From positions 29,079,262 to 29,143,261 of the forward strand of contig NC_069138.1 in NCBI RefSeq assembly GCF_026914265.1: DNA of 64,000 nucleotides, written 5' to 3'. Origin of the DNA: Mya arenaria (taxonomy: Eukaryota; Mollusca; Bivalvia; Myida; Myidae). How positions within the stretch are numbered: the stretch's first letter is position 1; the number at the start of each line of letters is the position of its first letter. Position numbers and translations under genes: made by a program. The notes below the pieces were generated by a model that did no database searches, had not been told where the DNA came from, and was given only the letters and a program-made list of their open reading frames with translations. Shown piece by piece: positions 25,698 to 36,889 of this stretch.

Positions 25698-26230
25698 TAT
25701 CCGTCTGTCAGTGATGTAACGGCGCGTGCGAGCACCTGCTGACGTAATCATGGAAAAATACCGCTTGCATCATCGACATAAAGTATTCTCAGCTGAGTCT
25801 GAGTCTAAAATCGTTAGTGAATACCAAAATCAAAATAGTCTCAGCATAGCCTGAGTCTGAGACTGAGACTGAGTCTGAGTTTGAGTCAATAAAAAATGTA
25901 CGTGAATACGGGCCCTGTTATAGACAGTCGTTCTTAAATATTTAGTCCATCGATCTTTAAATGTGCTCATAGTTTTAAATTCGGGATACTATTACATGTG
26001 TATGCCTTTGATGTGTGTGTGTATTGCATTGTGCGATAGTTCTAACGATGGAAGTTTTCTTTATGAGTTGGCAATGTTTGCTTCAAGTCCTAGTTTATTG
26101 ACAATCTCGAATAACTGTTTGTACATCATTATCATCTTAAGTAATTGCATCACTCCGCAAGGAGTATACTCGGTAAGGTATTACTATTTTTGTTTTCTTG
26201 TGTTTGGTTGATTGTTAACAGTCTCTTGTG

Positions 26231-26583
26231 TTAAAGCTGCACTCTCACAGATTAAACGTTTAGACAACTGTTTTATTTTTTGTCTTGGAACGAGCAGTTT
26301 GTTGCATAAATATCTGAAAACCAGTGATAAAAGGCTTTTGACAAAAGATCAGATCGCAGATTTTCATATTTCCTCTCCAAAATTGATGTTTTATGCATTT
26401 TTCTTAAACAGTTAGTAACGGTTTAAGCCATAAAACATTAAATTTGGAATGGAAATATGCGATCTGTTCTTTTGTCAATAGTCTTTCATCACTGGATTGC
26501 AGATATTTACGCAAAGATTTGCTAATTCCAGAACAAAAAAAAAAAGTTGGAAAAACGGTAAATTTGTGAGAGTGCAGCTTTAA
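26231..26583. mobile_element. Fold-back MITE, CTGCACTCTCACAG family, copy A
   Basis: The most complete copy. Ends are TTAAAGCTGCACTCTCACAG and its near-perfect inverse (CTGTGAGAGTGCAGCTTTAA-like). The inverted repeat is not confined to the ends: inner blocks (ACCAGTGATAAAAGGC, GATCAGATCGCAGATTTTCA) are mirrored in the right half, so the whole 353 bp is an imperfect palindrome. No coding capacity. Other copies are at 48072, 50541, 53022, 58392, 62705 and 63558. Confidence 0.9.
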
Positions 26584-26679
26584 AAATCTTATTTGTACAT
26601 GTGCACATGTAAATACATTTCGATACAAGTAAATATTTTAATTCTGTCTAAATATTTGTGTGAGATTATAAGTATCCTG

Positions 26680-26776
26680 CATGGCCGAGAGTGTAAGATA
26701 GGTTTATCCCAACCCGGGCGTAGGGTGTTTTGCGCGAGGGTTGGGTTGACCTTATCTTACACGAGCGGCTATGGTA
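26680..26776. repeat. Short GC-rich hairpin element
   Basis: GTGTAAGATAGGTTTATCCC running on into AACCC (26691-26715) is mirrored by GGGTTGGGTTGACCTTATCT running on into TACAC (26738-26762), with outer arms ATGGCCG and CGGCTAT. The loop is GGCGTAGGGTGTTTTGCGCG-like. It forms a strong stem of about 40 bp. Function unknown; probably a small MITE. Confidence 0.75.
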
Positions 26777-28740
26777 GACGCCTTTTCTCCTACCTCGGTT
26801 AAACAAAATAAAGAAAAATGTATTTTGGAACTCTTTTGTGCGTAATGAAAATAAATGCGTATAAATATGTGATATTCCGTGGTTGTCATGGATAAGTGCA
26901 CAGTGATTCAGATTATGTTAATAGCCAAATCGTTCTTTAAATGGTTCTGAGTAGAGTGCACCATTATTTCTTGAATGGAGTGTAAAAACGTTTTTATAGT
27001 GCCTTTTTAAGCGAGAAATAGTTAATTATGATTCTATATATTGCCACAAGACAAGGTTTCCATGATGCTACAGACGATGGACTTCAACAAGGGAGGTCAT
27101 TGTGTGATGACAATAGAAATGAGTTCCATATTGGTGCTTGTTTTATCTTTGCCCGTGGACAAGATAAGAATTCTAGCATGGTCAAATTGTTGGATCTGTT
27201 TATCTGAGGTTGGAGAAAATGATTGTATTATTATTATTATTATTAGTCTACTGTATATCCATCATATATCTGCAAGCTATCTATACGGTAGTTTTCCTTT
27301 CCGCTGACGTTACATCATAACAAGTATCACAGAGTGACGGCATGAGAAAACGTTTGTTATTTAAATAAACCGTTTTATATCTAAACTTGTATCATGATTA
27401 TGTCAAATCAATAAATAATATTACACAATCGTCACAATTTCTGATTTGGATCGACTCTCATCATTTTTTGCAGATTTTGAATTTACTCGGGTAGTACCTT
27501 GAGATCTCCGAGTTGACAATATTTTATGCTAGTCGAATTCAACCCCCGACATGAGAAGCATAATCATTTCGCCATATTATTCTAGACTTTTGCAGACGGC
27601 GAGTTTCGGATACTTACCCGCGTTTAATTACTACCAGCTTGGGAAAAGCGGCTTTACCAACAACTGTGGTGATAGTAATGCTAATAAAAAACATGCAATT
27701 CACAACATTAGATAATGATAATGACTTAAACTGTGCCGTAATGCTCCCGGATAAAATTGTCATAAAACATATCATGAAGCTCACTAAAATGGCCTGTATC
27801 TAGGAGGTGCACACAACTAGCCAGGAAAAGGGCTGTTTTGGCGTCGTTGCTGGGATGATGAGTATTCTCAGAAAATATCCATTTGCAAAATTAAAAGAAA
27901 TTAACGACATCCGTTTCACGCACAAAAGGGAAATGTGGTTCAAAATATACAATTCCCTATCAAGTGAAATATTCTGAACACCGTTATGTGACATCTGCTA
28001 GTAAAACAATTCTCTTTGTTAACTTATGCAACCTAGACTTAAGTTTCACAAATAAATATTTTGATTTATTTTCGCGCATACAATTTTCAAATTAATTATG
28101 CAAATATTAAAAAAGTCGTTTTCGTTTAAGGTATAAATGTTTGACTCATGACAAAACTGAGAGCATGTATTTGGAAATATCAACTCATGGCTCGGATTTT
28201 TGTTCAGTGCGCCAAGGCTAAATGTACCTTGCATAACTATCTAACGTCTTTACTATTTTGCAAATGAGCTTAGCGTTTCAAGTTTTTGAATCATTGAATG
28301 ATAGTGGTTTTATCTCTGCCCTAATTCATCAAGTGAGTTTCAAATAATGTGCAACATTTATAGCCTGTCAATTAACGTCGCAAAATGAAGAAACCGACTA
28401 CTGGCATCATATATTTGGCTTATACGTATATGTATCACCTATATTGTGCCCACAAATGTAACAAGTGACACACAAGTAAGCATCAGCACATTATGTTACA
28501 AATTACAAACTAGAGATTGCTTTTTTGTAAAAAGCGCTTGTCTCCCCTTTTGTGTGGTCGTAGCTGAGAAAAAATAAAAGACAGACATGAAATTTGTAAT
28601 TTTGGACTGCAGACGAACCAACAGTGAAGTTTGGTTTATTCACCCGTATTAAATAGTGAAGAGAAGAAAGTGTTGTTGATTAATCTTGGGAAATGTAAAC
28701 GAATTGTATTTGTATTGTATTGTATAAACTTCCAGGGCGC
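26777..28740. other. No gene seen
   Basis: A frame of about 88 codons at 27041-27307 runs into an ATT microsatellite and has no recognisable motif. Otherwise AT-rich unassigned sequence. Confidence 0.4.
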
Positions 28741-29600
28741 AAGTGTTATTCAATTTATGATCGGAAACCATTTTTCAGCTTAAGGTCATCGTGACCTTGA
28801 CCTTTGACCTACTGGTCACAAAATCAATAGGGGTCATCTACTTGACCAACTTGCATACCAAGTATTAAGTTCTTGGGTGCAAGCGGTCTTTAGTTACTGA
28901 GCGGTAACCGTTTCTTCACCTCAAGGTCACGGCGACCTTGACCTTTGACCTACTGATCTCAAAATCAAGAGGGGTCATCAACTAGTCATGAACAACTTGC
29001 ATACCAAGTATGAAGTTCCTGGGTGCAAGCTTTATTTAGTTACTGAGCGGAAACCATTTCTTCACCTCAAGGTCACGGTGACCTTGACCTTTGACCTACA
29101 TATCTCAAAATCAAAAGGAATCATTTACTAGTCATGACCAACTAGCATACCAAGTATGAAATTCCTGGGTATACGCGTTCTTTAGTTATTGAGCAGAAGT
29201 CATTTTTAAGCTTAAGGTCACTGCCAACATATCGTTTTTTACCTGAAGGTAACCGCGACCTTGAACTTTTTGATCTCAAAATCAATAGGGGTCATCTAAT
29301 AGTCATGAACAACTAGCATACCAAGTATGAAGTTCCTGGCCACAAAGGATCTTTAGTTATTGAGCGGAAACCGTTTTTTTCACCTCAGGTTACCGCGACC
29401 TTGACCCTTGACCTACTGATTACAAAATCAATAGGAATCATCTTCTAGACATGAGCAAGCAGCATACCAAGTATGAAGTTCGTGGGTCTAAGCGTTCTAT
29501 AATTATTGAGCGGAAACGAAGTGTGACGTACAGACTGACGGACTGACGGACTGACGGACAGGGCAAAAACAATATGTCTTCCCATGAATTGGGGAGACAT
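28741..29600. repeat. Tandem repeat with AGGTCA half-site arrays, about 145-bp unit
   Basis: At least five units, each containing a variant of AAGGTCACGGTGACCTTGAC followed by CTTTGACCTA, then CAAAATCAATAGGGGTCATC, CATACCAAGTATGAAGTTCC and TTTAGTTATTGAGCGGAAAC. Spacing of the core is 141 then 146 bp for the first three. It ends in GACTGACGGACTGACGG and a TGTCTTCCC..GGGGAGACAT inverted pair at about 29575-29600. Shares its wording with the AAGGTCGTTGTGACC repeats at about 31170 and 38135. Confidence 0.9.
29070..29097. promoter_or_regulatory. Perfect ERE-type IR3 abutting a perfect DR1
   Basis: AGGTCACGGTGACCT (29070-29084) is an inverted AGGTCA repeat with 3-bp spacer, the consensus steroid/estrogen-type element. 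TGACCTTTGACCT (29085-29097) is the complement of AGGTCAAAGGTCA, the consensus DR1 site for RXR/HNF4-type receptors. The internal TGACCTTGA also fits the ERR/SF-1 extended half-site. Equivalent sites: 28783-28797 with 28798-28810 (perfect) and 28924-28938 (one mismatch) with 28939-28951. Binding or function is not shown. Confidence 0.6.
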
Positions 29601-29654
29601 AACTAGCAATCATGAACACGAGTGAGTAGGCCTCCGAGACGTTACACACTGACA

Positions 29655-29815
29655 AAATATGCAGCACCATACGCGATTGGTTACATAATCATGTAACACC
29701 ATACACGATGGGCAGCATAATCATGTAACACATAACGTATTTATTTAACAGCATACACGATTGGCAGGATAATTATGTAACACGTAACATACTTAAAAAC
29801 TGGTAGCATAATTAT
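29655..29815. repeat. Short tandem repeat, GTAACACxATACACGAT
   Basis: Three to four imperfect units of about 50-60 bp built on CATACACGATTGGCAG and ATAATCATGTAACAC. Confidence 0.75.
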
Positions 29816-30808
29816 ATGAAAACATGTTTAACAGTGTAGTTTTCATAGTAATCAATATTTGAAAAATAAGGAAGTCCGATTAATCATTAACAATATGCAA
29901 TACTATTAATTATCAGTCAAGGTCCTACCAATAAACCTTAACCCTCGTCTTTCCCACGCTAGACATTTTAGTGGTTTAAGGTTAACGCTTGAGTTGAAAG
30001 ATCATCTTTCTTTTACATTATGTGGCTCAATAAATGTTTTGTAAATAGAACAGATTTACCCATTCATGTATACCGCCATCTCAGTGTCATGTTACATTAT
30101 GGTTATTATACTTTGCGTGGATCATATTTTAGAGTATGGTATAAGTCGCACTGGTTAGAAAACTGGGTGACTGAACAAGATTAAATCTAATTACACTTTG
30201 TGTCCTTAAAGGTACTCGCTCTTGCTTTTGAAAATGCATTTTTGTGGGTTTTGGTGACAAATCACTGGGAGTGTTAAAACTAAGTTACCAAAAGCTGAAA
30301 CCTGTTAAGGAAATGTTGATATTTGCTCAAATATCGTCTTTTGAGGCCTTAATAATCATTAGCGTTAACAATGCTTAAATAATCACATAATTACAACTTT
30401 GTTGTTGCGTGATTGGTTGATTACCATTATCACGTGATGATATTAATGTATTCTTAAGAGGTAAAAATGTCAAATACTTTTATAAAAGTCCTGGTTGCTT
30501 TGTGGTTTAAGCATCGGTTTTCTTTTCTTTTTTTACATTACCAGCGTGGGCTCGCAACACACTGAAACCAAAATATTTTGTAAACTAAAACTGTTTTTCT
30601 GCAAATTCGATATTATCGAGTAAAATAAGGACAACATAAGTGTTTTTGAATGAATAACATGTACCCGGAAAACTCATAATTGTTCCAGAAACATGAATGG
30701 GTACCATTAAAGGCAGAGTTGCAATGTGCTTAATACTCGCTTTAGTACGAAAGAAAACGTATGCAATAACAATCAATGTTTCACGCAAAGGAATAAAATT
30801 ATTGTTTG
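29816..30808. other. No gene seen
   Basis: AT-rich. Two short overlapping frames at 30585-30911 on opposite strands show no motif. Confidence 0.4.
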
Positions 30809-31682
30809 TATAACAGAACCTGGGATTTTAACAACAAAAAGGGTAGCATATAATTATCTTATCGTCTGTCCGCCCGTCCGTCCGTCCCCACGGTTTCCGA
30901 TCATTATCTGAGGAACGCTTGGCCCAGGGTTCTAAAGCTTTGAAGGCAGGTTGGTCATGACCAGCAGATAAAGCCTTTTGAGTTTGAGGTCAGTTGGTAG
31001 AAGGTCATTGTCGTGGTTAACTTAAGATTACTTTCAGCTAAAAGTAGTTTCCGGTCAGTATAATATGAAGAACACTGTGGCCCAAGGACCTCAAACTTCG
31101 TATGCAGGTTGGTCAAAAACATCAGATGAATCCTATATCTTTCGAGGTCAGTGGGTCAAAAGTCAAGGTCGTTGTGACCGTAAACTGAAAATACGCAGTT
31201 ACCTCAATAATTTAAAACACCTAGGCAAAGTGACCTTGAATTTGATAGAGGCCCTTTAAACATAGCCAGCACCCTAACTATTCAGACGTCAATTCGTCAA
31301 GAGTCAAGGTCGTGCGTGGTGACCTTGAGCTGAAAAGCCAAATTCATTCAGTTACTTAAGAATGCTTGTATCCAGGTACCCCAATCATGGTATGCTGGCA
31401 AATTGCAGCTGCTTCCTTTTAGGCATGATTCAAAACATTCGCGGCATCTTTGAGGCATTGCATCAAAATTAGTCTTGTTGATGCATGAAATACATCCCGT
31501 ACACCATTCATTAATTTCCTTGTTATATCGCCCTCTCCCCCAAGGGCCCGAGTTTTAGTTTAGAATGATTTTGAGGACACCACATAGACTTTGACAAAAC
31601 ATGTGAGCTAAAATGACAATTCCTGAGTGCAGCCTAACTACTGTTTGAAATACAACGACTATATGAAATTATATGGTAGAGG

Positions 31683-31710
31683 CGGGGGGGGGGGGGGGGG
31701 GGGGGGGGGG
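31683..31710. repeat. Poly-G tract
   Basis: An uninterrupted run of about 28 G. Unit B has about 10 at 38238-38247. Long G runs of this kind are length-unstable and prone to sequencing error. Confidence 0.9.
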
Positions 31711-32798
31711 TGCAGAGGCGGTCGGGTTTACAGAAATACAATATTAATATACAAGCACCGTAATCAAAGTTACCTTTTTGTTCAAGTTAGCTATATTTCT
31801 GAACACAAAATCGAACAAAAGAATAAAATAAGCATGCAAGGAACCAGATATCATTTTGAGAATTGCAGTTTTACGTTGTTTTAGTTTTTGTTGTTAAAAA
31901 CAAAATTCTAATACACAGACTGAGTTATTAATGAAATCTTAAAAACCGTCAAAAGACCATCAACATATAATGATATTTCTGATTTCAAAGGTGTTGCTAG
32001 ACTCTTATAAAATTAATAATACGAATGAATGAAATGCAAATGAAAGGAAAACATGAACTGTAAGGCTATGTATATAAATTCACCATATTCTATAGGAAAA
32101 AACAATCAAAACATATACATTTGCAGTAACAAAACAAACCAAAAACAATTAAAATATTATCAAAATTAAGAGATAATACGATGTATATGTTTATATTGTT
32201 CAGTTTATTTAATTTTTGCACACGATGGTATTTTACAGTTACAAACATTATTCGCTCATTTCACCATATTGCCTTCAGAGATACGAACAATGATGTGGCT
32301 GTTTATGAAAATAACGATGCATACATGTAGAACAAATGTTGAGATCTCTCCATATACGTACACATGCCCTGAGATTAATTTAAGCGCAAACATGATGCCT
32401 TTGTTGATTATGTATAACATTTTTTAAACCAATGCCAAACTGCACATACAAATGCACATGGGTATGGAATTCATTTCTTCAATATGACAATGAAAAACAG
32501 AAGCAGAAAGAATACAATAATACAGTGAATTTTACAAAACCTGAGTGAGTTCTTTGGAATGATCTCAGGGTTGCTTGGCAACTTAACCATGCATACGTAA
32601 TGTAAACACGAGTCTTTTGTGATCATACTAACATTTACTATACTATACACTAAAAGTGCATCAAGTATTTCAAGAGTTGTTAAAAAATACGTAATTGCAT
32701 ATAAAGAACATTACAGTAATTCTTTCTCAACCATGCTGTAAATAGAACGACCAGATATAGTTCATTACTACGGAAAAACATAGTCCCGAAATAAAATC

Positions 32799-33144
32799 GG
32801 CCACGAGGAGAAATACACTGTTATTTCGTCAGACAACCAAGCTCCCCACCAACCAAACGTCCCGATTGTAACGATCACGTGATCACAACACACCATTAGC
32901 GCAAAATCCAAGACACCAGTTTGAAATGGAGAGTAGAATACGTCAGATCCGAATAAATTGTTTTTGCACCATTTCATGCCATCACTTATTATCACAAAGT
33001 CCAATGTTCTGTTGTTAAACTGATTTCTGAAATAGTTCATCGACCTTTTTAGATACGCCGGATCCGTGGGGAGATTCCCGACTTAAATGCAGGCTTACTG
33101 TAACATGTCTCCTCTTTTGACATGTACGCAGACGTTCACAGCAT
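32799..33144 (-). pseudogene. Fucosyltransferase copy 2, exon 2 remnant
   Basis: Homologous to exon 2 of copies 1, 3 and 4, with a retained acceptor (TTTATGACAG). The HV(K)RGDM motif is followed by two in-frame stops where copy 3 reads EVTIKR, without a length change. The late DFALMVCCDHVIVTIG and TFGWWGAWLS block survives, but GG is changed to DE. At about 32799 the exon is joined directly to sequence that in unit B lies about 280 bp further on (near 41030), so a deletion removed the last roughly 28 codons, the true stop and the start of the 3' UTR. Pairs with the exon 1 remnant at 36211-36889. Confidence 0.9.
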
Positions 33145-33596
33145 CTGTCATAAACACAAAGATGTTCGTTTGAAATATTTGGGATTTACATCATGGCCTT
33201 TTGCTCTTGCAATTATATTTAAAGGACAAACAGACAGACAGACGGACATACAGACAGGGAATGTATTGACTTGCACAAAGAACATCGTCACGACACATAC
33301 ATTTAATGATATAATATGTTAACGTGTATGAGCAATGATAAAAACAAACAATAAGAAATATACATTACAACATACAAATATGTAGAAAAAATCAACAGTC
33401 AATGAGAAGGTGAACATGGCTTGTAAATGTAATTAAGTATTGACAAGTGGTAAGCTTGATCTTATTTTAAGAGATTCTTTAACAAAGATACATACTTTAA
33501 TAGGTTCTGTTCCGTTAAAATATAGTTGGATTTAATAACTGGATATACTTAATCTCTGACAGCTTTAAAAACTTGTATTTAATTATATATTTCCTG

Positions 33597-34110
33597 CATA
33601 CAAAATATGGTATTCTACCTGCAGAACACAACATGTGATAGTCCACCACTTACAGAGCACAAAACATGGTATTCTACCAATTGCAGAGAACAAAACGTGG
33701 TAGTTTACCACTTGCAGAGCACACAACGTGGTATTCAAACACTTGTAGAACACAAAACGTGGTATTTCACCACTGGTAGTACACAAAACGTGGCATTTCA
33801 CCACTTGCGGAGCACAAAACGTGGTATTTTCCCACTTACAGAGCACAAAACGTTGTATTCCACTATTTGCAGAGAACATAGCGTTGTATTCCACCTCTTC
33901 CAAAGCCCAATATGTAGTATTTCACCTCTTGCAGAGCACAAAATGTGATATTCTACCACCCACTTGCAGAGCACAAAACGTGGTATTCCAACTCTTGCAG
34001 GGCACATAACGTGGTATTCTACCACTTGCAGAGCACAAAACGTGGTAGTTTTCCTCTTGGTGAGCATATAACGTGGTATTCCACCATTGCAGAGCACAAT
34101 ACGAATGCCT
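33597..34110. repeat. Minisatellite, about 31-bp unit, GAGCACAAAACGTGGTATT
   Basis: About 16 imperfect units of the form CACTTGCAGAGCACAAAACG plus TGGTATTCTAC, within the intron of pseudogene copy 2. It opens long frames on both strands that are repeat artefacts. It is absent from the copy 3 intron, so it arose or was lost after the duplication. Confidence 0.95.
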
Positions 34111-34739
34111 TCATTATTTAAGCAAGTAAACTACACATGAGCTATTAACTATACATAAATATACATACATGGATGTATTATCTGTCAAAACTAAACATAT
34201 GATGTAATACCTAAACGTAGTAAAAGAAAAACATAACAAGTAAACTATTCATGAATGCATTTACTGAAGGTATTTATATGATAATCAGCAAGCAGTAAAT
34301 TTTACAATTAAAACATTCACGAGATCCATACCCGATGATTTATGTACTTTTCCTTCTCAACAAGGGATTATCTCAAAAGATGCATTACCTGTCAAAACTA
34401 AACCTTTGATAATATTTTAACGTAGCACAAAATTTAATAAACATTCGAATAATAAATCAAATTACAAAAATGGCTTGCACTGTAACGAGTAGATTGACAC
34501 AACTGGCATAGCTTTTGATGTTGTGTCTATTCAAATAAAAGTCCAATATCAACTAATAGCAGCATCTTAAAATATTTATTGATATTACACAAGCATAAGA
34601 CAACGACAGTTTTTACAACTTTAAAGGGCCTCTAGTCCTGTCCATCTTAGCCAACTATCACTAAAGGGCCTCTAGCCCTGGCTATCTAAGCAATCGAACC
34701 CTTGGATCAATGTCGAGAGATCACCTTACTGCGACGGTC

Positions 34740-35330
34740 AAGCAGTTACATCACAGGAGTCGTAGCATGACGATGGCAGCTGTAGCATTTGCAACAGGAG
34801 AATACACAACGGCACTGGGAGACTAAACAACACCGGTTGAATAGAAAAAAAGCAGATTGCAGCGATAGGTTATGGCAACGTCGACTCATATAAAGACGAG
34901 CAGACATTACCTCAATTGGAAGGACAGAAAGTGATCGACGACGAGTTCGATAGTAAGGGTGGGAGGTGTGTACAAAACAGTACCATAGGCGATGAAGTGT
35001 GGTCACATCGTCGAAAGGAATGAACAAAGCCAACGGGGGCATGATTAAACAACGGCGATGAAAGGGGTCACAGCTGTAAATGAGATATCTATTAACAGCG
35101 AAGGGAAGGATGGTTTATGTCGACGGTAGCTGAAATATCGACGAGAGGAGCAGACATTTCAACGATAAGAAATATAGAGACTAGAAACAAAGGCGATGTT
35201 AGGGCAGTGAGAGAGATGTATCCGACATATTTTATTTTAAATGGCCAAACTAAGACGAACAAATGTAAATTGTTTTCTGTATTCGAAATTACTTTTGACG
35301 GTACAATGAACATTCGTTTTCCAAAATGAT
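34740..35330. repeat. Conserved intronic block shared by copies 2 and 3
   Basis: Relatively GC-rich, purine-rich sequence with words such as GAGCAGACATT, CGATGAAGTGTGGTCACATCGTCGAAAGG and TTTATGTCGACGGTAGCTG. It is also present at about 41745-42340. Neither strand gives a shared open frame by eye. Just upstream, AAAGGGCCTCTAG is repeated at about 34624 and 34664. Confidence 0.7.
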
Positions 35331-35559
35331 TGAAGACGCCAGTGTTTGGCAAGTGAGCAGTTTGCCTTTTATTGGGTCAACATTTTCGGACTATTTTTTC
35401 AAAGTTCATTTGGGTCAAGTGGCCCTAAAATGTTTTTAGCGCTGTGGCCATAGAGCCAAAATAATTTGATCTGTGGTCAATTCATCTTCGGATACCCCCA
35501 ATACACACTACGCTATGCTTCGTTGTGTACCGTGGGCAATTTGGCTGAACAATATTCTG

Positions 35560-35645
35560 GCGAATACGGGAGTTGAACCGGGTCCGCCTTCTCAGTATAA
35601 TATTATTTGGCAGTAGTCAAGACCACACGGCCACGGAGTCTAATG
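35560..35645 (-). repeat. tRNA-like (SINE-type) sequence
   Basis: On the minus strand GACTCCGTGGCCGTGTGGTC resembles an A-box region of a Ser/Leu-type tRNA and GACCCGGTTCAACTCCCG a B box, separated by an over-long middle. Probably a tRNA pseudogene or SINE head. Confidence 0.45.
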
Positions 35646-36062
35646 ACACTGCTAAATTATTGAACTATATTTTAGTTTAAAATGCAAATTCATTGGAATA
35701 AGAGATGTCTCTCTTGCCTCATGCACAATTATTAAAACGAGATTTTGTCAATAAATTTTCCTACAGTATGTATGAAGTGTAACGGAAGAAAGTTCCTTGG
35801 TTGCCAATGATGTGGTCAATTGGGCCCGGATATTTATATAATATGTACATGAAAGGGGAGTCCTCAAACACTTACTTAAGGTGTCATCGTTTAAAAACGA
35901 CTTGTGAAACCCAGCAACAAGTCATGTCTAAGAATGTGTCATGGACCGAACTCAGTGCGTATCAGGGAAAAGAGGTTAAGGTTTTGGAAGAAAATGGAAA
36001 TAAATTGGTTTTGGTAAACTTTATTATTAACATACTACATTTTAAGTATAACTAGATAATAT

Positions 36063-36245
36063 GTTTTCTAGCTTAACAGGAGGTGATATGTTTCCAAGAA
36101 TTTTTCTAGCTTTAAAATAAATATAACATACTAAATGTTTGATACTGATTAGATCTTTCCGAGGAGTTCTCAAGCTTAAAAATAGATATAACAAAGTGAA
36201 TATTACATTCCTGCCGATGATATGTTTCCAAGGAATTCTTTAGCC
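36063..36245. repeat. 69-bp donor-containing minisatellite in copy 2
   Basis: The landmark TTTCCRAGG appears at 36091, 36156 and 36225 (periods 65 and 69 bp), with an end fragment before. Each unit copies the last bases of exon 1 plus the splice donor region. Same family as 47042-47275. Confidence 0.85.
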
Positions 36246-36889
36246 TTATCCGTGTATTCGGACTTCAACGTAAACATCTGCCGCACTTCATTTGTTGCAT
36301 TAGCGAAATATTTCCAACTGTGGCGGTATCCACCTAGCGTCCAATTGCGAGATGTGTCCAATGTCTCAACCATCGTTTGGTACTCATGCCTTTCTTCCTT
36401 AACCTGTATGGATTAGTTGCCGGGAACTTGGCATATATTGGTGGCAATTCAAACCACTTGAATACTCGATGATGATTAAACGTCGTCCGGGGTATGAACC
36501 CGCGTCTCAATGCTACTCCAATTAAAGCTGCGATTTTATACATTGGGGTTCCCAGCGCCTCTCTGCGGATCGTTCAACGTTAGATATGAATGGCAATGTT
36601 CATTCACTTCCACATCGTTTCGTTGTACATTTGTCGCATTATAAAATATTTTACTTTCTTCGTGTGCAAAGTTTTTCCCTTTTTGATTGCTAGCGTACTT
36701 TGCCCAGAATATTTTAAAACAATCATCTGCCTCGGAAACCGTGGAATAAGTCCTTGTCTTGGACGTCGAGTTAGTCCGTCGTTGATTCATTGTATCAAGC
36801 AATTTAATTTTATCTGCTTTAGAAATTAAGTATATAACTTGAACAGTTACCACAAGTCCTATGAATACGTATACTCCTCGGTAATTCAT
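36211..36889 (-). pseudogene. Fucosyltransferase copy 2, exon 1 remnant
   Basis: Begins at MNYRGVYVFIGLVVTVQVIYL (signal anchor) at 36889, as in copies 3 and 4. It differs from copy 3 by one added base beside GGAGN near 36540 and one lost base near 36416, so the frame is off between them. The donor that is CCAG/GTATGT in copy 3 is GCAG/GAATGT here, losing the GT. The upstream acceptor seen as CATTACAG in copy 3 reads CTTTCAAAA, losing the AG. With the exon 2 damage this is a dead gene, though most of the sequence is still close to copy 3, so the death is fairly recent. Confidence 0.9.

Larger units (their letters stand above)
19718..25914. mobile_element. PIF/Harbinger DNA transposon with both ends present
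   Basis: Terminal inverted repeats are GGCCCGTATTCACGTAC at both ends (17 bp perfect). The element is flanked by the trinucleotide CTG at 19715-19717 and 25915-25917, fitting the 3-bp CWG-type target duplication of animal Harbingers. Length is 6197 bp. Subterminal regions are dense in TGAGTC/GACTCA words, and GTATTCAC recurs inside each end (19794-19801 and 25817-25824). It carries the two genes expected of the superfamily, in convergent orientation: a DDE transposase from the left and a Myb/SANT-like protein from the right. The intact TSD and TIRs suggest a fairly young insertion, yet the transposase lacks a recognisable last exon. Confidence 0.95.

Noticed and set aside
33583-34110. Long frames on both strands and a CRISPR-like look
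   Set aside because: Units abut with no unique spacers, the genome is eukaryotic, and no cas genes are present. It is a minisatellite.
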